From Methanothermobacter sp. (GTDB taxonomy: Archaea > Methanobacteriota > Methanobacteria > Methanobacteriales > DSM-23052): a stretch of 64,000 nucleotides of DNA. This document shows, one piece after another, positions 48,621 through 57,931 of the stretch. Under the pieces are notes generated by a model. It made no database searches and had not been told where the DNA came from. It worked only from the letters and a program-made list of their open reading frames with translations. A program made the translations under genes and the position numbers. How positions within the stretch are numbered: position 1 is the stretch's first letter; the number at the start of each line of letters is the position of its first letter. The DNA lies in assembly GCA_030055615.1 (NCBI GenBank), contig JASFYN010000003.1:1-64000 (forward strand), written 5' to 3'.

Positions 48621-49540
48621 TGAAGCCATCATTAGTCGCGAAAATAGCTCAAATGGCAGCTGCCCTGGAAGTTAGCGGCTACCCAAAACCTGGGAATGTC
48701 CACAGAACCCAAAACTTCCATGATATGAGTTTCGAGGACTTTATAATAAGTGCTATTGTCATAGGTGACACTATGCACGAAGCAGCTGAAAGAGGCGCTA
48801 GATTGAAAGATGAATTGGACTTTTCCCCAATAAAAATCGGAAATCTCATATTAAACGCGATAAAAGAAACACGAAAATGGGTTTCTACAAATACCAACTT
48901 GGGCATTGTAATGTTACTAACACCGTTAGCCTCTGCCGCGGGTATGATAACAGGAAAAGATTTGCAAGGCCTCAGAGAAGCAGTTAACAGGATAATGTTA
49001 CAGACAACACCCCAAGATGCCGTGGACCTCTATGAAGCCATTTCGATAGCCCAACCAGGAGGGATGGGAAAACAGGCTCAATTCGACGTTAATGATGAAA
49101 AATCCAAGGATAGAATCCTAGAAGAGAAGGTTACATTATTTGATGTTCTCAAACTTTCATCCTCATGGGATCTCATAGCAAGAGAACTTACAAGTTCCAT
49201 GCCAATAACATTCAACATAGGATTCCCAACATTCAAAGAAACCCGCAAAACAGCTGATATGAATGCAGCCATCGTTCAGACATTTCTAACAATCCTATCA
49301 AATTTCCCAGACACACTCATACAAAGGCAACACGGCAAAGAAACAGCCGAGAAAGTGACGAAGGAAGCTAGGGAAATACTTGACAAGGGAGGAATATTAA
49401 CAGAGCAAGGACTAAAGGCCCTTAAAAGCCTTGATAGGAAACTGCAGAAACGGGATATAAATCCTGGCACAACCGCAGATTTAACAGCTTCCTCTATAAT
49501 GGTAGGGCTCATAGACTACTATTGGGATAAAATAGAATAA
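48620..49540 (+). CDS. CitG/MdcB-like triphosphoribosyl-dephospho-CoA synthase family protein
   Basis: A 306-aa helical protein. The CitG family signature is SGYPKPGNVHRTQNFHDMSFEDFIISA near the start, with NLGIVMLLTPLA and NPGTTADLTASSIMVGLID at the end. Bacterial members make the prosthetic group of citrate or malonate lyase from dephospho-CoA and ATP; methanogens lack these lyases, so the archaeal substrate is different or unknown. GGAGG lies six bases before ATG 48620, which overlaps the hemB stop. Confidence 0.85.
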   Translation: MKPSLVAKIAQMAAALEVSGYPKPGNVHRTQNFHDMSFEDFIISAIVIGDTMHEAAERGARLKDELDFSPIKIGNLILNAIKETRKWVSTNTNLGIVMLLTPLASAAGMITGKDLQGLREAVNRIMLQTTPQDAVDLYEAISIAQPGGMGKQAQFDVNDEKSKDRILEEKVTLFDVLKLSSSWDLIARELTSSMPITFNIGFPTFKETRKTADMNAAIVQTFLTILSNFPDTLIQRQHGKETAEKVTKEAREILDKGGILTEQGLKALKSLDRKLQKRDINPGTTADLTASSIMVGLIDYYWDKIE

Positions 49541-49552
49541 AAGGTGCTCAAA

Positions 49553-51106
49553 ATGGATATTGAACGCATAATCGACGAACTCCACTTATACGAAAAGAAA
49601 GTTCTGAAGGCCCTAGAAAAGCTTGAACCACCAATAAATCCCAAGGATATCGTGGAATCCCAGAAAATGGATATAAAAGCTGTTATGAGCGCTCTGGGAT
49701 CACTAGAGTCTAAAGGACTTGTAAGCATCCATAAGAGCGTGGACAAAATACTCAAACCCACCCAGGCTAGTAAAAAATATGCAATAAAAGGTCTGCCAGA
49801 AAGACAAATACTCCAGCTACTATCAAAAGAAGGCCCATTAAAAATATCTGAGATCATGAAAAAAAGCAACCTAGACAAGACAGAGAACAAAGTCGCCATA
49901 GGCTGGCTAATGAGGAAAAAATGGGCCAAGATCGAAGATAACGTCCTCAGAATAACATCAGAAGGTGAAAAATCACTAGAAAGACTAGGATCGGATGAAA
50001 TACTATTACAGAAACTCGCAGAAAAAGGCCAGATAAGACTATCATCCCTATCAGATAAGCTCAAAAAAGCATTTAAATTACTCAGCCAGAGAAAAGGCCT
50101 TTTAGAGGTAAAAAAGGTTAAAGAACATGAGATACACTTAACAGATAAAGGGAAGACAATCCTAGAAAGAGGATTAGAGATACGGGAAGAAGCCACACAA
50201 CTAACCCATGAAGATCTCAAAACAGGAAGATGGAAAAAATTATACTACAGAGGATATGATGTCCACGCAGAATATCCAATAATATTCCCGGGTAAGATGC
50301 ACCCACTCAAGCGTATAATAGAAGAGATCAGGGACATATTCCTTAAAATGGGTTTCACAGAAGCAAGGGGCCCCATAATAGAATCCGCATTCTGGAACTT
50401 TGATTGTCTCTTCCAGCCACAGGATCATGCTGCCAGGGAAATGCAGGACACATTCTATGTTAAAAATCCTTCTGAGACTAAATTGCCAAGTAAAAGTTTG
50501 GTCGAGAAGGTTAGGATGGTACATGAGGACGGTGGATCAACTGGCTCAGAGGGCTGGCAATACAGATGGGATGTTGAAATTGCGAAAAAAAGCGTGCTTA
50601 GAACCCATACAACATGTGTATCTGCACGTTTCCTCCTTGAGAACAAACCACCCCTTAAAATGTTCTCTATTGGAAGAGTTTTCAGAAGGGAGACCATAAC
50701 ATATAAGCATCTTCCAGAATTTCACCAGGTTGAGGGTATAGTTGCAGCTGAGGATGTTACATTCAAGAACCTGCTTGGGATCCTTAAGGAATTCTATACA
50801 AGGCTAGGATTCAAGGTCAGATTCAGACCAGCATACTTCCCTTACACTTACCTTTCAACTGAGTGTGAAATTTATCTACCTGAAAAGGAAACATGGATAG
50901 AACTTGGGGGAGCTGGGATGTTCAGGCCAGAAGTCTTGGAACCTTTACAAGTTGAAACTCCGGTAGCAGCCTTTGGCCTTGGCATAGAAAGGTTGGCGAT
51001 GATAAGGTTAGGTATAGAAGACATAAGGATGTTGTATCAGAGCAATCTTGGATGGCTTAGAAGTTTACCAGTATGCTCTCCCCATTATGAGGATAGAAGC
51101 TTGTAG
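49553..51106 (+). CDS. pheS: Phenylalanyl-tRNA synthetase alpha subunit
   Basis: A 517-aa subunit of the archaeal size. Several N-terminal winged-helix modules (1-200, for example [23 protein letters not shown]) precede the class II core: [75 protein letters not shown] (motif 2) and [14 protein letters not shown] (motif 3). AGGTG lies six bases before ATG 49553. The 3' end overlaps the convergent HTH gene by 22 bases. The beta subunit is not in this window. Confidence 0.97.
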   Translation: MDIERIIDELHLYEKKVLKALEKLEPPINPKDIVESQKMDIKAVMSALGSLESKGLVSIHKSVDKILKPTQASKKYAIKGLPERQILQLLSKEGPLKISEIMKKSNLDKTENKVAIGWLMRKKWAKIEDNVLRITSEGEKSLERLGSDEILLQKLAEKGQIRLSSLSDKLKKAFKLLSQRKGLLEVKKVKEHEIHLTDKGKTILERGLEIREEATQLTHEDLKTGRWKKLYYRGYDVHAEYPIIFPGKMHPLKRIIEEIRDIFLKMGFTEARGPIIESAFWNFDCLFQPQDHAAREMQDTFYVKNPSETKLPSKSLVEKVRMVHEDGGSTGSEGWQYRWDVEIAKKSVLRTHTTCVSARFLLENKPPLKMFSIGRVFRRETITYKHLPEFHQVEGIVAAEDVTFKNLLGILKEFYTRLGFKVRFRPAYFPYTYLSTECEIYLPEKETWIELGGAGMFRPEVLEPLQVETPVAAFGLGIERLAMIRLGIEDIRMLYQSNLGWLRSLPVCSPHYEDRSL

Positions 51107-51552
51107 TATTCGCCGTCCTCTTTCTGGACTTTTTTTAAGATTTTTTTATTTTCTAATGATAATAGTATCCTGTACATTTGGAGGTTGTCTAGTTTCAACT
51201 TGCCATAGAGTAGGTTCCCCTCGAGGGTGTACCTTGGGACCGGACCATTTTCTGTCAAACTTTTGATGATTTTAATGGTTTCCTTTTCTAGTTGGTTTAA
51301 TTCCTCGACCTTAACTTCCTTTTTGTTTTCGACTACTTTGATTTTGTCCTTGACATCCTGGGGTTTTATCTTACCATTTTCGCGTATTATAAGATTTTTT
51401 GATTGTAGATTGTTGAGTATCTCATGGTAATCGTGCTCTGATATATCCATTCTCACTTTTATTATACTCTCAGGTATCCCATCTGTGAATTCTGGTTTAA
51501 GATCCATTATCTCCTCATATATGATATTTTCCTTTCTCGTTATTATTATCAT
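51085..51552 (-). CDS. Predicted winged-helix protein of unknown function
   Basis: A 155-aa protein from ATG 51552, which follows a GGTGG motif; a longer frame would run into the CBS gene. The N-terminal half has [13 protein letters not shown] and [25 protein letters not shown]. The C-terminal half has [40 protein letters not shown] in two pieces, resembling two winged helices joined by a charged Lys/Glu linker. Probably a DNA- or RNA-binding regulator. It follows the CBS protein by 17 bases, so the two may form a sensor-effector pair. Confidence 0.6.
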   Translation of the reverse strand: MIIITRKENIIYEEIMDLKPEFTDGIPESIIKVRMDISEHDYHEILNNLQSKNLIIRENGKIKPQDVKDKIKVVENKKEVKVEELNQLEKETIKIIKSLTENGPVPRYTLEGNLLYGKLKLDNLQMYRILLSLENKKILKKVQKEDGEYYKLLSS

Positions 51553-51569
51553 AATGTTCCACCATGATC

Positions 51570-51959
51570 CTATATGGGGACTAGGATACCGGCGGCTACT
51601 AATCTGCAAATATCTGTCTTTGTTATAACACCAACAGCCTTCTCATCTTCCACTACGAGCAAACCCGAAACATCGGCCCTTAGCATGAGATTCGCCGCGT
51701 CTTCAATGTCGTCCTTGGCAGATATTGTGATAACGTCCTTGACCATGATATCCTCTACTTTTAATTTCTTTTTGAGCTTTTTGGATCCTAGTACTCCAAC
51801 AAGATCTGTGTATGATACCACACCTATCGGTTTTCCCTCATCATCTAATACGAAAAGTCTCCTGATACCATGCTTATACATTTTCTCAAAGGCTTTAATT
51901 GGTTCCGTATCAGGACTTATTGTAATAACTTCTGGGTTCATGGCCTCTTTAACTTTCAT
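51570..51959 (-). CDS. CBS-domain pair protein
   Basis: A 129-aa stand-alone Bateman module: CBS1 residues 1-60 (MNPEVITISPDTEPIKAFEKMYKHGIRRLFV in two pieces) and CBS2 residues 66-129 (VEDIMVKDVITISAKDDIEDAANLMLRADVSGLLV in two pieces). Such modules bind adenosine nucleotides or SAM and report energy or methyl status. First gene of a leftward pair with the winged-helix protein. Confidence 0.9.
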   Translation of the reverse strand: MKVKEAMNPEVITISPDTEPIKAFEKMYKHGIRRLFVLDDEGKPIGVVSYTDLVGVLGSKKLKKKLKVEDIMVKDVITISAKDDIEDAANLMLRADVSGLLVVEDEKAVGVITKTDICRLVAAGILVPI

Positions 51960-52169
51960 TTTAACCTACCTACTAATGGACAAAACCCTAATGGTGGTGG
52001 GGTCTCCCGGGATCCCCATACCATGGGATGATCGTGGGGGGATTTTACCTAGATCTACTAGCTTGTTATCCCCTCCTAATGTGAGAACCCCATAATCTGA
52101 TCCTAAATATTAGCCAGTAGTTAATCAATTATTTTATGGGATTGATAAATTTTGTGTGTCAATCAAAGC

Positions 52170-52197
52170 TTTAAATATTATGTTAGATTATTAATAT
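52170..52197 (+). promoter_or_regulatory. nikR promoter with possible operator palindrome
   Basis: A TTTAAATA TATA-like box at 52170-52177 overlaps the left arm of ATATTA-N11-TAATAT. Transcription would start near 52200 and give a leader with GGAGG before nikR ATG 52235. The palindrome could be an autoregulatory site, but it is AT-rich and short enough to be chance. Confidence 0.4.
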
Positions 52198-52234
52198 AAT
52201 ATCTTAATATGAATTGGAGGAGGGGGTAATAGCT

Positions 52235-52657
52235 ATGATGCGTATAAGCATGTCATTGCCCAAAGATTTGCTTAATGAGTTTGATGAGGTATTACGTGAT
52301 AGGGGCTACCAATCAAGGTCTAAAGGTATAAGGGATGCTATAAAAGATTATATAGTCCGTTATCAGTGGATGAAAGAGATGGAAGGAGAGAGGGTGGGTG
52401 TAATCGCGGTAATTTATGACCACCACTATACTGGTGTCATGGAGGATCTTGCAGACATACAACATGCTTACCGTGAATATATAAGTGCTGTTATGCATGT
52501 GCACATGACAGAAAGACACTGCCTTGAAGTTATAGTAGTCAAGGGAGATGTTGAAAAAATCCGTGAACTCACAGAGAAGATGATGAGGCTTAAGGGCGTT
52601 GAACATGTGAGACTCATAAGCACATCCACTGGCAAGGATATAGAACACGAAAAATGA
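52235..52657 (+). CDS. nikR: NikR-type nickel-responsive regulator
   Basis: A 140-aa ribbon-helix-helix repressor. The DNA-binding part is MRISMSLPKDLLNEFDEVL with SRSKGIRDAIKDYI. The C-terminal ACT-like domain holds the nickel site: VIYDHHYTG and HVHMTERHCLEVIVVKG, i.e. the His-x-His and Cys ligands of NikR. GGAGGAGGGGG lies before ATG 52235. It opens a long operon that also contains the hydrogenase maturation peptidase, so it probably tunes nickel uptake or [NiFe] enzyme maturation. Confidence 0.93.
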   Translation: MMRISMSLPKDLLNEFDEVLRDRGYQSRSKGIRDAIKDYIVRYQWMKEMEGERVGVIAVIYDHHYTGVMEDLADIQHAYREYISAVMHVHMTERHCLEVIVVKGDVEKIRELTEKMMRLKGVEHVRLISTSTGKDIEHEK

Positions 52658-53427
52658 GATTCTTTGTAACAGCGTACCACCACAATCTCCTAAAAGATTA
52701 TGAAAGACTTTCAATTTTTTATGAGGCTATAAGAGAACATGCTTGTGGTATAGTCTATGATATAGGTGCCGGGAGCGGGATCTTATCCTACTTCGCGGCA
52801 CCATATTCTAAAACTGTTTTTGCAATAGAAAAAGATGAAAAAATAGCATCATATGCCTCTAGGAACCTTAAGGGCATCCCTAACGTGAAAGTAGTTAATG
52901 AGGATGCCTTCTCATACGATTTCCCCCACCAAGCCGATACAATAATCTGCGAAATGCTAGACACAGCCCTCATAGACGAAGAACAAGTACCCATAGTAAA
53001 CAAGTGCCTGAAACACTTGAAAAAAGATGGGCGAATAATACCCTACGGCGTCATCAACGGGGCCGAAGCGATAGAAATGGACTCAGAGATTATCAGATAC
53101 GACGAAAACTACAAATACAAGACCAAGGGGGGGCTAACAATCTATGATATCATAAAATTCAACAAAAGAATAAACGAAAAATTTAAAAAAACATTCAAAA
53201 TCCCAGCAAATGGCAGAACCAACGGATTAAAAATAACCACATTCACACTATTGGCAGAAAACATCATCGCAGGCCCAACCCAGATGATGAACCCACCACT
53301 ACTTATACCCATAGAAGAAATCAAAGAAGAAAATTACATGATAAAAGTCACCTTATCCTATAAAATGGGAGGAGGACTCAACACAATAAAAGCCAAAATC
53401 AAAGACATAGAGGACAGGAAAACATGA
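52654..53427 (+). CDS. PRMT-like class I SAM methyltransferase
   Basis: A 257-aa protein overlapping nikR by four bases (ATGA). Motif I is VYDIGAGSGILSYFAA, the post-I acidic residue is in VFAIEKDEK, and TIICEMLDTALIDEEQ resembles the double-E loop of protein arginine methyltransferases. It lacks the long beta-barrel with the THW motif of eukaryotic PRMTs but keeps a beta-rich C-terminal part. Substrate unknown. Confidence 0.85.
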   Translation: MRFFVTAYHHNLLKDYERLSIFYEAIREHACGIVYDIGAGSGILSYFAAPYSKTVFAIEKDEKIASYASRNLKGIPNVKVVNEDAFSYDFPHQADTIICEMLDTALIDEEQVPIVNKCLKHLKKDGRIIPYGVINGAEAIEMDSEIIRYDENYKYKTKGGLTIYDIIKFNKRINEKFKKTFKIPANGRTNGLKITTFTLLAENIIAGPTQMMNPPLLIPIEEIKEENYMIKVTLSYKMGGGLNTIKAKIKDIEDRKT

Positions 53428-53894
53428 CACTAAAAAAAGAACTTGAAAAATTCCTCAAAGACCATGAGAAAATCCTCATCCTCACCGTTGGAAACGAACT
53501 AAGGGGAGATGATGGACTAGGACCCGCCATCGCAAAAAAACTTTCAAAAAATAAAAATCTTATAATCATAGATGGTGGCACAGTACCCGAAAACTTCACA
53601 GGGAAAATCAAAAAAGAAGATCCAAGCCATATCATAATCATAGATGCGGTAGAAATGGGAGCCCAACCAGGCACTATAAAAATTATAGAAAAGGATAAAA
53701 TAGCCAATTACAATATATCAACCCATACCATGCCATTATCATTCCTCATAGAATACCTCCAAACCCATAAGGATTACAAGATCACCCTAATCGGGATACA
53801 ACCCAAAAAATTAGACTTCTCCACCAAAATATCAGAGCCCGTAAAAGAATCCATGGAAAAACTCATCTCAATCCTCGAAGAAACAATCCAGTGA
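53424..53894 (+). CDS. hycI: [NiFe] hydrogenase maturation peptidase, HycI family
   Basis: A 156-aa endopeptidase that removes the C-terminal extension of a hydrogenase large subunit after nickel insertion. The nickel-binding ligands are in TVGNELRGDDGLGPAIA (Glu then Asp), IIIDAVEMGAQPGTI (Asp) and NISTHTMPLSFLI (His). It overlaps the methyltransferase by four bases. Which methanogen hydrogenase it serves (Eha, Ehb, Mvh or Frh) is not visible. Confidence 0.92.
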   Translation: MTLKKELEKFLKDHEKILILTVGNELRGDDGLGPAIAKKLSKNKNLIIIDGGTVPENFTGKIKKEDPSHIIIIDAVEMGAQPGTIKIIEKDKIANYNISTHTMPLSFLIEYLQTHKDYKITLIGIQPKKLDFSTKISEPVKESMEKLISILEETIQ

Positions 53895-53899
53895 TAATA

Positions 53900-54994
53900 A
53901 TGAAAATACTCTTTATTGGCGCGCGCCTATTCAATGACGTGGCAGATTATGCAAAAAAGATGGGAATAACTACAATACTCACAGAATCCAACCCAAAAGC
54001 CCCAAACTTGAACCTAGCAGACAAATTCTACATAGTACCCAGGGGCATGGAAACACCCACAAAAATAGCCATACAAGAAGACGTAGACGCGATAGTACCC
54101 CTCATAGGTGTGGATCCACCACTAATCGAAGTCGCGAAAATGAAAGAAAAACTAGAAAAAGAATATAACATACCAGTAATAGCATCAAACACAAAAACCA
54201 CCATAATATCCACCAATAAGATCAAAACAAAAGAATTCTTCAAAAAAAACAATATAAAAACCCCAAAATATCACATAATAAAGGATAAAATCCCAGAAAC
54301 AAGCTACCCCACAGTCCTCAAACAAGAAAAAGGACAAGGCGGCCAAAATCTGCTAATAGCAAAGGATAAAGAAAGTGTAAAATCTTACCTCAAAATCTAT
54401 AAAAAAGCCATAATGGAAGAATATATCAACGGCCATGAAATCTCAGTAGAAGTCCTAAGATGGGATGACAAATCATTCCCCATTGTAGTAGTGGACAAAG
54501 GCAAAACCACAACAAAAGGAATACACCCACTCCAAAAAGTGAAAAAAGCCCCAGCAAAAATCCCAGGATTAGACAATAAAAAAGTGCTAAGATTAGCCCA
54601 GAAGATAACAGAGAAACTCCAAGCAGAAGGGAACACAGACATCGACATGATATTCCAACCAGAAACCCAAGAAATATATACGATCGAAGTTAACACAAGG
54701 CCAAGCGGTACAAGATATTTATCAGCCGCCTCAACAGGAATCCACCCCCTAGAACAGCTTGTTAACATGGCAATGGGCGAATGGAAACCAAAAAAGCTCA
54801 CCCGCAAAAAATTTCACGCACTAGAAATACCAGTAGGAAAACTTGAATATGATAACCCCCCAAAAGCCTTCAAAGGTGAAAATTCATGGATAATTCACGG
54901 CCCAAAAGGTCATAAGAGGATAACCATAAGATCCACCAATGAAAAGAAAACCAGAGAAATCCTCAAAAAATTAAATATAAGGTTGATAAAATGA
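53900..54994 (+). CDS. ATP-grasp ligase (CarB-like) of the pseudomurein cluster
   Basis: A 364-aa ATP-grasp enzyme resembling a half of carbamoyl-phosphate synthase large subunit: KILFIGARLFNDVADYAKK, VPLIGVDPPLIEV, TNKIKTKEFFKKNNIKTPK, VLKQEKGQGGQNLL, MEEYINGHEISVEV and the metal site IYTIEVNTRPSGTRYL. A CarB-like gene beside MraY-like and Mur-ligase-like genes is a conserved feature of pseudomurein-forming Methanobacteriales. It may form an amide or peptide bond in the wall precursor; this is inference. Confidence 0.85.
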   Translation: MKILFIGARLFNDVADYAKKMGITTILTESNPKAPNLNLADKFYIVPRGMETPTKIAIQEDVDAIVPLIGVDPPLIEVAKMKEKLEKEYNIPVIASNTKTTIISTNKIKTKEFFKKNNIKTPKYHIIKDKIPETSYPTVLKQEKGQGGQNLLIAKDKESVKSYLKIYKKAIMEEYINGHEISVEVLRWDDKSFPIVVVDKGKTTTKGIHPLQKVKKAPAKIPGLDNKKVLRLAQKITEKLQAEGNTDIDMIFQPETQEIYTIEVNTRPSGTRYLSAASTGIHPLEQLVNMAMGEWKPKKLTRKKFHALEIPVGKLEYDNPPKAFKGENSWIIHGPKGHKRITIRSTNEKKTREILKKLNIRLIK

Positions 54995-56064
54995 GCCCAA
55001 AACTCATGGAAACCTTCATCAGCACAATAATACTTTCGATAATATTCACATTTTTTGTGAAGAAAACATTAAAGGAAGCCCAGATCACCGACAAGCCAAT
55101 TGTCACAGAACATAAACATAAAACAGGAACGCCCACCATGGGCGGATTAGGGATACTACTAGCCATAATATCCATAACAATCCCATTAAAAAATAACCTA
55201 AACCTCATCATAACAACCCTCATAATAATGGTATCAGCCATCATAGGCTTACTTGATGACTTACTCGGCCTAAGAACCAAAGAAGTCCAAAAGATCATAA
55301 AGAACATTTCTAATAGGCCAGTAGAGATAGGTCGACTCATACTAAAACCTGGTGAAGAAGCTAGAGTCGCAACACCAAAAGCAAAAGCCGACTTTAAAAG
55401 ACTCCAAGGGAAGAACCTTATATCAGTGGTAGGGGAAGCTCCCATCAAATATGAGATCAGAGAAAGAGATAAAATAATCGTACAATCTCTACCAGGGATT
55501 TTGCTTGTGCTTTCAGGTGCTGTAACCAGCCTTGGAGGATTCCACCTTGGAATATTCTTGATACCCATCGTAGTCTTTGGTATGATAGGGGCTATAAATG
55601 CTGTTAATCTTATAGATGGGATGGATGGTATGGCAGCCGGTATAATGGCCATAGCATCCACTTCTTGTGCAATATTCCTATATTTAGATTCAAGGCCCAT
55701 GGAAGCGATGCCATTTATTGTACTTGCAGGTTCAAGTTTGGGCTTTTTAGTATTCAACAGGTACCCTGCATCCATATTTATGGGTGATACAGGATCATTC
55801 GCCCTTGGAGGAGGATATGCGGCTGCCGTAATCTTAACAGACATAGTATACTTTGGTGTTTTGGCTTTAACGGTTCCTATTGTATCTGTTATAATAAGTT
55901 TGCTTCATAGGGCCCATATAATAAGGCTACCAGTGGAACCATTACATCACACACTCCATTATAAAGGCTTATCCGAGAAAAATATAGTACTATTATATTG
56001 GCTTGTAACATTGATCATATGTGCCATTGGCTTATATTTCAGGGGGATGTTCCCAACAGGTTAA
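54991..56064 (+). CDS. MraY-like lipid-linked amino sugar-1-phosphate transferase with inserted beta domain
   Basis: A 357-aa membrane enzyme with about ten helices. It moves a UDP-amino-sugar (peptide) phosphate to undecaprenyl- or dolichyl-type phosphate. MraY-family motifs are KHKTGTPTMGGLG, LLDDLLGLR (Asp 89-90), NAVNLIDGMDGMAAG (206-215), FMGDTGSFALGG and the HH of LHHTLHYKG. Residues about 100-165, in the cytoplasmic loop after the DD motif, carry an unusually long beta-rich insert (LILKPGEEARV, KRLQGKNLISVVGEAPI, RERDKIIVQ). Overlaps the ATP-grasp gene by four bases. Confidence 0.9.
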   Translation: MSPKLMETFISTIILSIIFTFFVKKTLKEAQITDKPIVTEHKHKTGTPTMGGLGILLAIISITIPLKNNLNLIITTLIIMVSAIIGLLDDLLGLRTKEVQKIIKNISNRPVEIGRLILKPGEEARVATPKAKADFKRLQGKNLISVVGEAPIKYEIRERDKIIVQSLPGILLVLSGAVTSLGGFHLGIFLIPIVVFGMIGAINAVNLIDGMDGMAAGIMAIASTSCAIFLYLDSRPMEAMPFIVLAGSSLGFLVFNRYPASIFMGDTGSFALGGGYAAAVILTDIVYFGVLALTVPIVSVIISLLHRAHIIRLPVEPLHHTLHYKGLSEKNIVLLYWLVTLIICAIGLYFRGMFPTG

Positions 56065-56075
56065 GAGCGGATAAT

Positions 56076-57515
56076 ATGGTGCTCTCCCTTAAGCTGATAG
56101 CAGATAAAATCCAAGGAGAACTTAAAGGCCCCAATAGGAGATTTGATGGTATCTTCACCACATTAGGCAATGCCAGTGAAGGCGACATTGTCATAAGACA
56201 TTGGATCGATGATAACGGTGTAAGAATAGGCTTAGAAAAGGATGTTTGTGCTATCATAACAACAGATCCTCGTAGAGGGGCTCTTAAATATGCCAAGGAT
56301 TCTGGGATTCCCATAATTTTAGTTAATAGGATAGAATTGGCCAATGCATTCGCTCTCAGTTGGACTATTAAAAAGTTCGCCCCAGATACGAGAAGGATTG
56401 TAGTCACGGGAACTAATGGTAAATCTACAACTACACATATGATATACCACATACTAAAAAGTTCAGGGAGGGAAGCTTATACTAATACTGATTCAAAATC
56501 GGAATTTAACACTCTCATAGACCCTGTTGTCCCAGCCCAGATAGCCAAAGAAGCCAAGAAGAGAGAACTCGAATATTTAGTAATAGAAGTTTCAGAGGTT
56601 CAAGGATGGCTTGATAGGGTAATGAAGGATCATGCATATCTTATGACACGTGCAATAGACCCTGAGGTTGTTGTGATCACGAATGTGGCCCTCGATCATA
56701 TAGGATTGGTGAATTCTATAGAAGAAGCCTATTGGGAGGTTTCAGGGGCTGTGAGGGCTATGAATAAGGGTATAGCAGTTCTAAATTATGAGGATGAACG
56801 TGTGAGGTTAATGGCCGATTTGAATAAAAAAGTTGAAAGTTTTTTTTATGGTACCGGGTCATCATTGTCCTATAGAGAAGATGGTATTTATATTGATGAT
56901 AGACTATTACTTTTAAAAGATCATATGCCCTTCAGGAGCAGCCATTTTATACAGAACACCCTCGCAGCTATAGCGGCGTGTATTTCACTTAAATTACCAA
57001 TAGAGGATATAAAAGCTGGAGTATCATCATACAAGCCCTTAGATAGGAGGTTTTCGATTATACATGAGGATCCTCTTATCATTGATGATTTCGCCCATAA
57101 CCCTGATGGGATAAAAGCAACAATAGAAAGTGCAGCTGCTATTGATGGGAGATTATGGATAGTATGCGCCATAAGAGGCTCCCGTGGAAAAGAGATTAAC
57201 ATTGCAAATGCAAGGGCCCTTGCAAAAACAATAAAAAATATAGACTATAAGCTCATAGTTACTGATAGTTGTGACGTGGTAGACGATCTCAACATAGTAA
57301 AAGATCATGAAAGACAAGCCTTCCTTAGAGTCCTCAAGGAACACGGGATAAAATACACACATCAAAAAAAACTTGAAGATGCACTTAAGGAAGTGTTAAA
57401 TAAAGCTTCGAAGGATGATATAATATTACTGATAGGCGCCCAGGGCATGGACCCAGCATCAACATTACTTAAAAGAATCTTGAAAAAAAGGGTGGGAGTG
57501 ACAAATCAATGCTAA
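56076..57515 (+). CDS. Mur ligase family protein (pseudomurein peptide ligase)
   Basis: A 479-aa ATP-dependent amide ligase. The start is placed at MVLSLKL after the MraY-like stop. The P-loop is VVTGTNGKSTTTHM (112-118), with NTDSKSEFNTLIDP, VVITNVALDHIGLVNS and the C-terminal DDFAHNPDGIKATI and LLIGAQGM. It likely adds amino acids to the UDP-amino sugar peptide of pseudomurein. Archaeal Mur ligases are paralogous to MurC-F; which residue is added cannot be read from the sequence. Confidence 0.9.
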   Translation: MVLSLKLIADKIQGELKGPNRRFDGIFTTLGNASEGDIVIRHWIDDNGVRIGLEKDVCAIITTDPRRGALKYAKDSGIPIILVNRIELANAFALSWTIKKFAPDTRRIVVTGTNGKSTTTHMIYHILKSSGREAYTNTDSKSEFNTLIDPVVPAQIAKEAKKRELEYLVIEVSEVQGWLDRVMKDHAYLMTRAIDPEVVVITNVALDHIGLVNSIEEAYWEVSGAVRAMNKGIAVLNYEDERVRLMADLNKKVESFFYGTGSSLSYREDGIYIDDRLLLLKDHMPFRSSHFIQNTLAAIAACISLKLPIEDIKAGVSSYKPLDRRFSIIHEDPLIIDDFAHNPDGIKATIESAAAIDGRLWIVCAIRGSRGKEINIANARALAKTIKNIDYKLIVTDSCDVVDDLNIVKDHERQAFLRVLKEHGIKYTHQKKLEDALKEVLNKASKDDIILLIGAQGMDPASTLLKRILKKRVGVTNQC

Positions 57516-57931
57516 TACAGGTCAGAAGGGATACTCTGCTCATATTACTAGTAGCATATATCCTTATCGTTTCAGGCAGATTAATGACATACATTTCATA
57601 TGCATCATCAACAGCCGAACCAGAAGGCGTGCCTATTTCAGGAATCATAGTCAAAGGAAATGACATAGTACCCATAGAATCCATAAGGACGAATGTTGCA
57701 GCTGCTGGTTTCAGACAAGGAAGTTATATTAAAGGTGATATTCTAGTAACATCCAAAAGGAGCATACCATTAAACGAGGCCATATCAAATGCAGAGGAAT
57801 TCGCTAAATTATCAACAATTCCAGGGACTAGCCTCACCCCTATTGTAGCCGCGGATGTTAAAGTAGATAAAAAGACGGGTATAGTAACCGTGAATGTTAT
57901 CGAAGACTTTTCAGTGGTGAAAGTAAGATGA
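57509..57931 (+). CDS. Membrane-anchored protein with POTRA-like domain, unknown function
   Basis: A 140-aa protein overlapping the Mur ligase stop by seven bases. One N-terminal membrane helix (LLILLVAYILIVSGRLMTYI, residues 10-30) leads to an external domain with ISGIIVKGNDIVPIESIRTNV, whose pattern resembles the POTRA repeat of FtsQ/DivIB, then IVAADVKVDKKTGIVTVNVIED. Position behind the wall-precursor enzymes suggests a role in wall assembly or division. This is my reading of the pattern, not a confirmed family assignment. Confidence 0.6.
   Translation: MLIQVRRDTLLILLVAYILIVSGRLMTYISYASSTAEPEGVPISGIIVKGNDIVPIESIRTNVAAAGFRQGSYIKGDILVTSKRSIPLNEAISNAEEFAKLSTIPGTSLTPIVAADVKVDKKTGIVTVNVIEDFSVVKVR

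Noticed and set aside
49519-50220. A 233-codon minus-strand open frame opposite pheS
   Set aside because: Shadow of the winged-helix region of pheS, Ser/Leu-rich, no start signal.
54963-55844. A 293-codon minus-strand open frame opposite the MraY-like gene
   Set aside because: It mirrors the codon pattern of the real membrane protein and has no family motifs.
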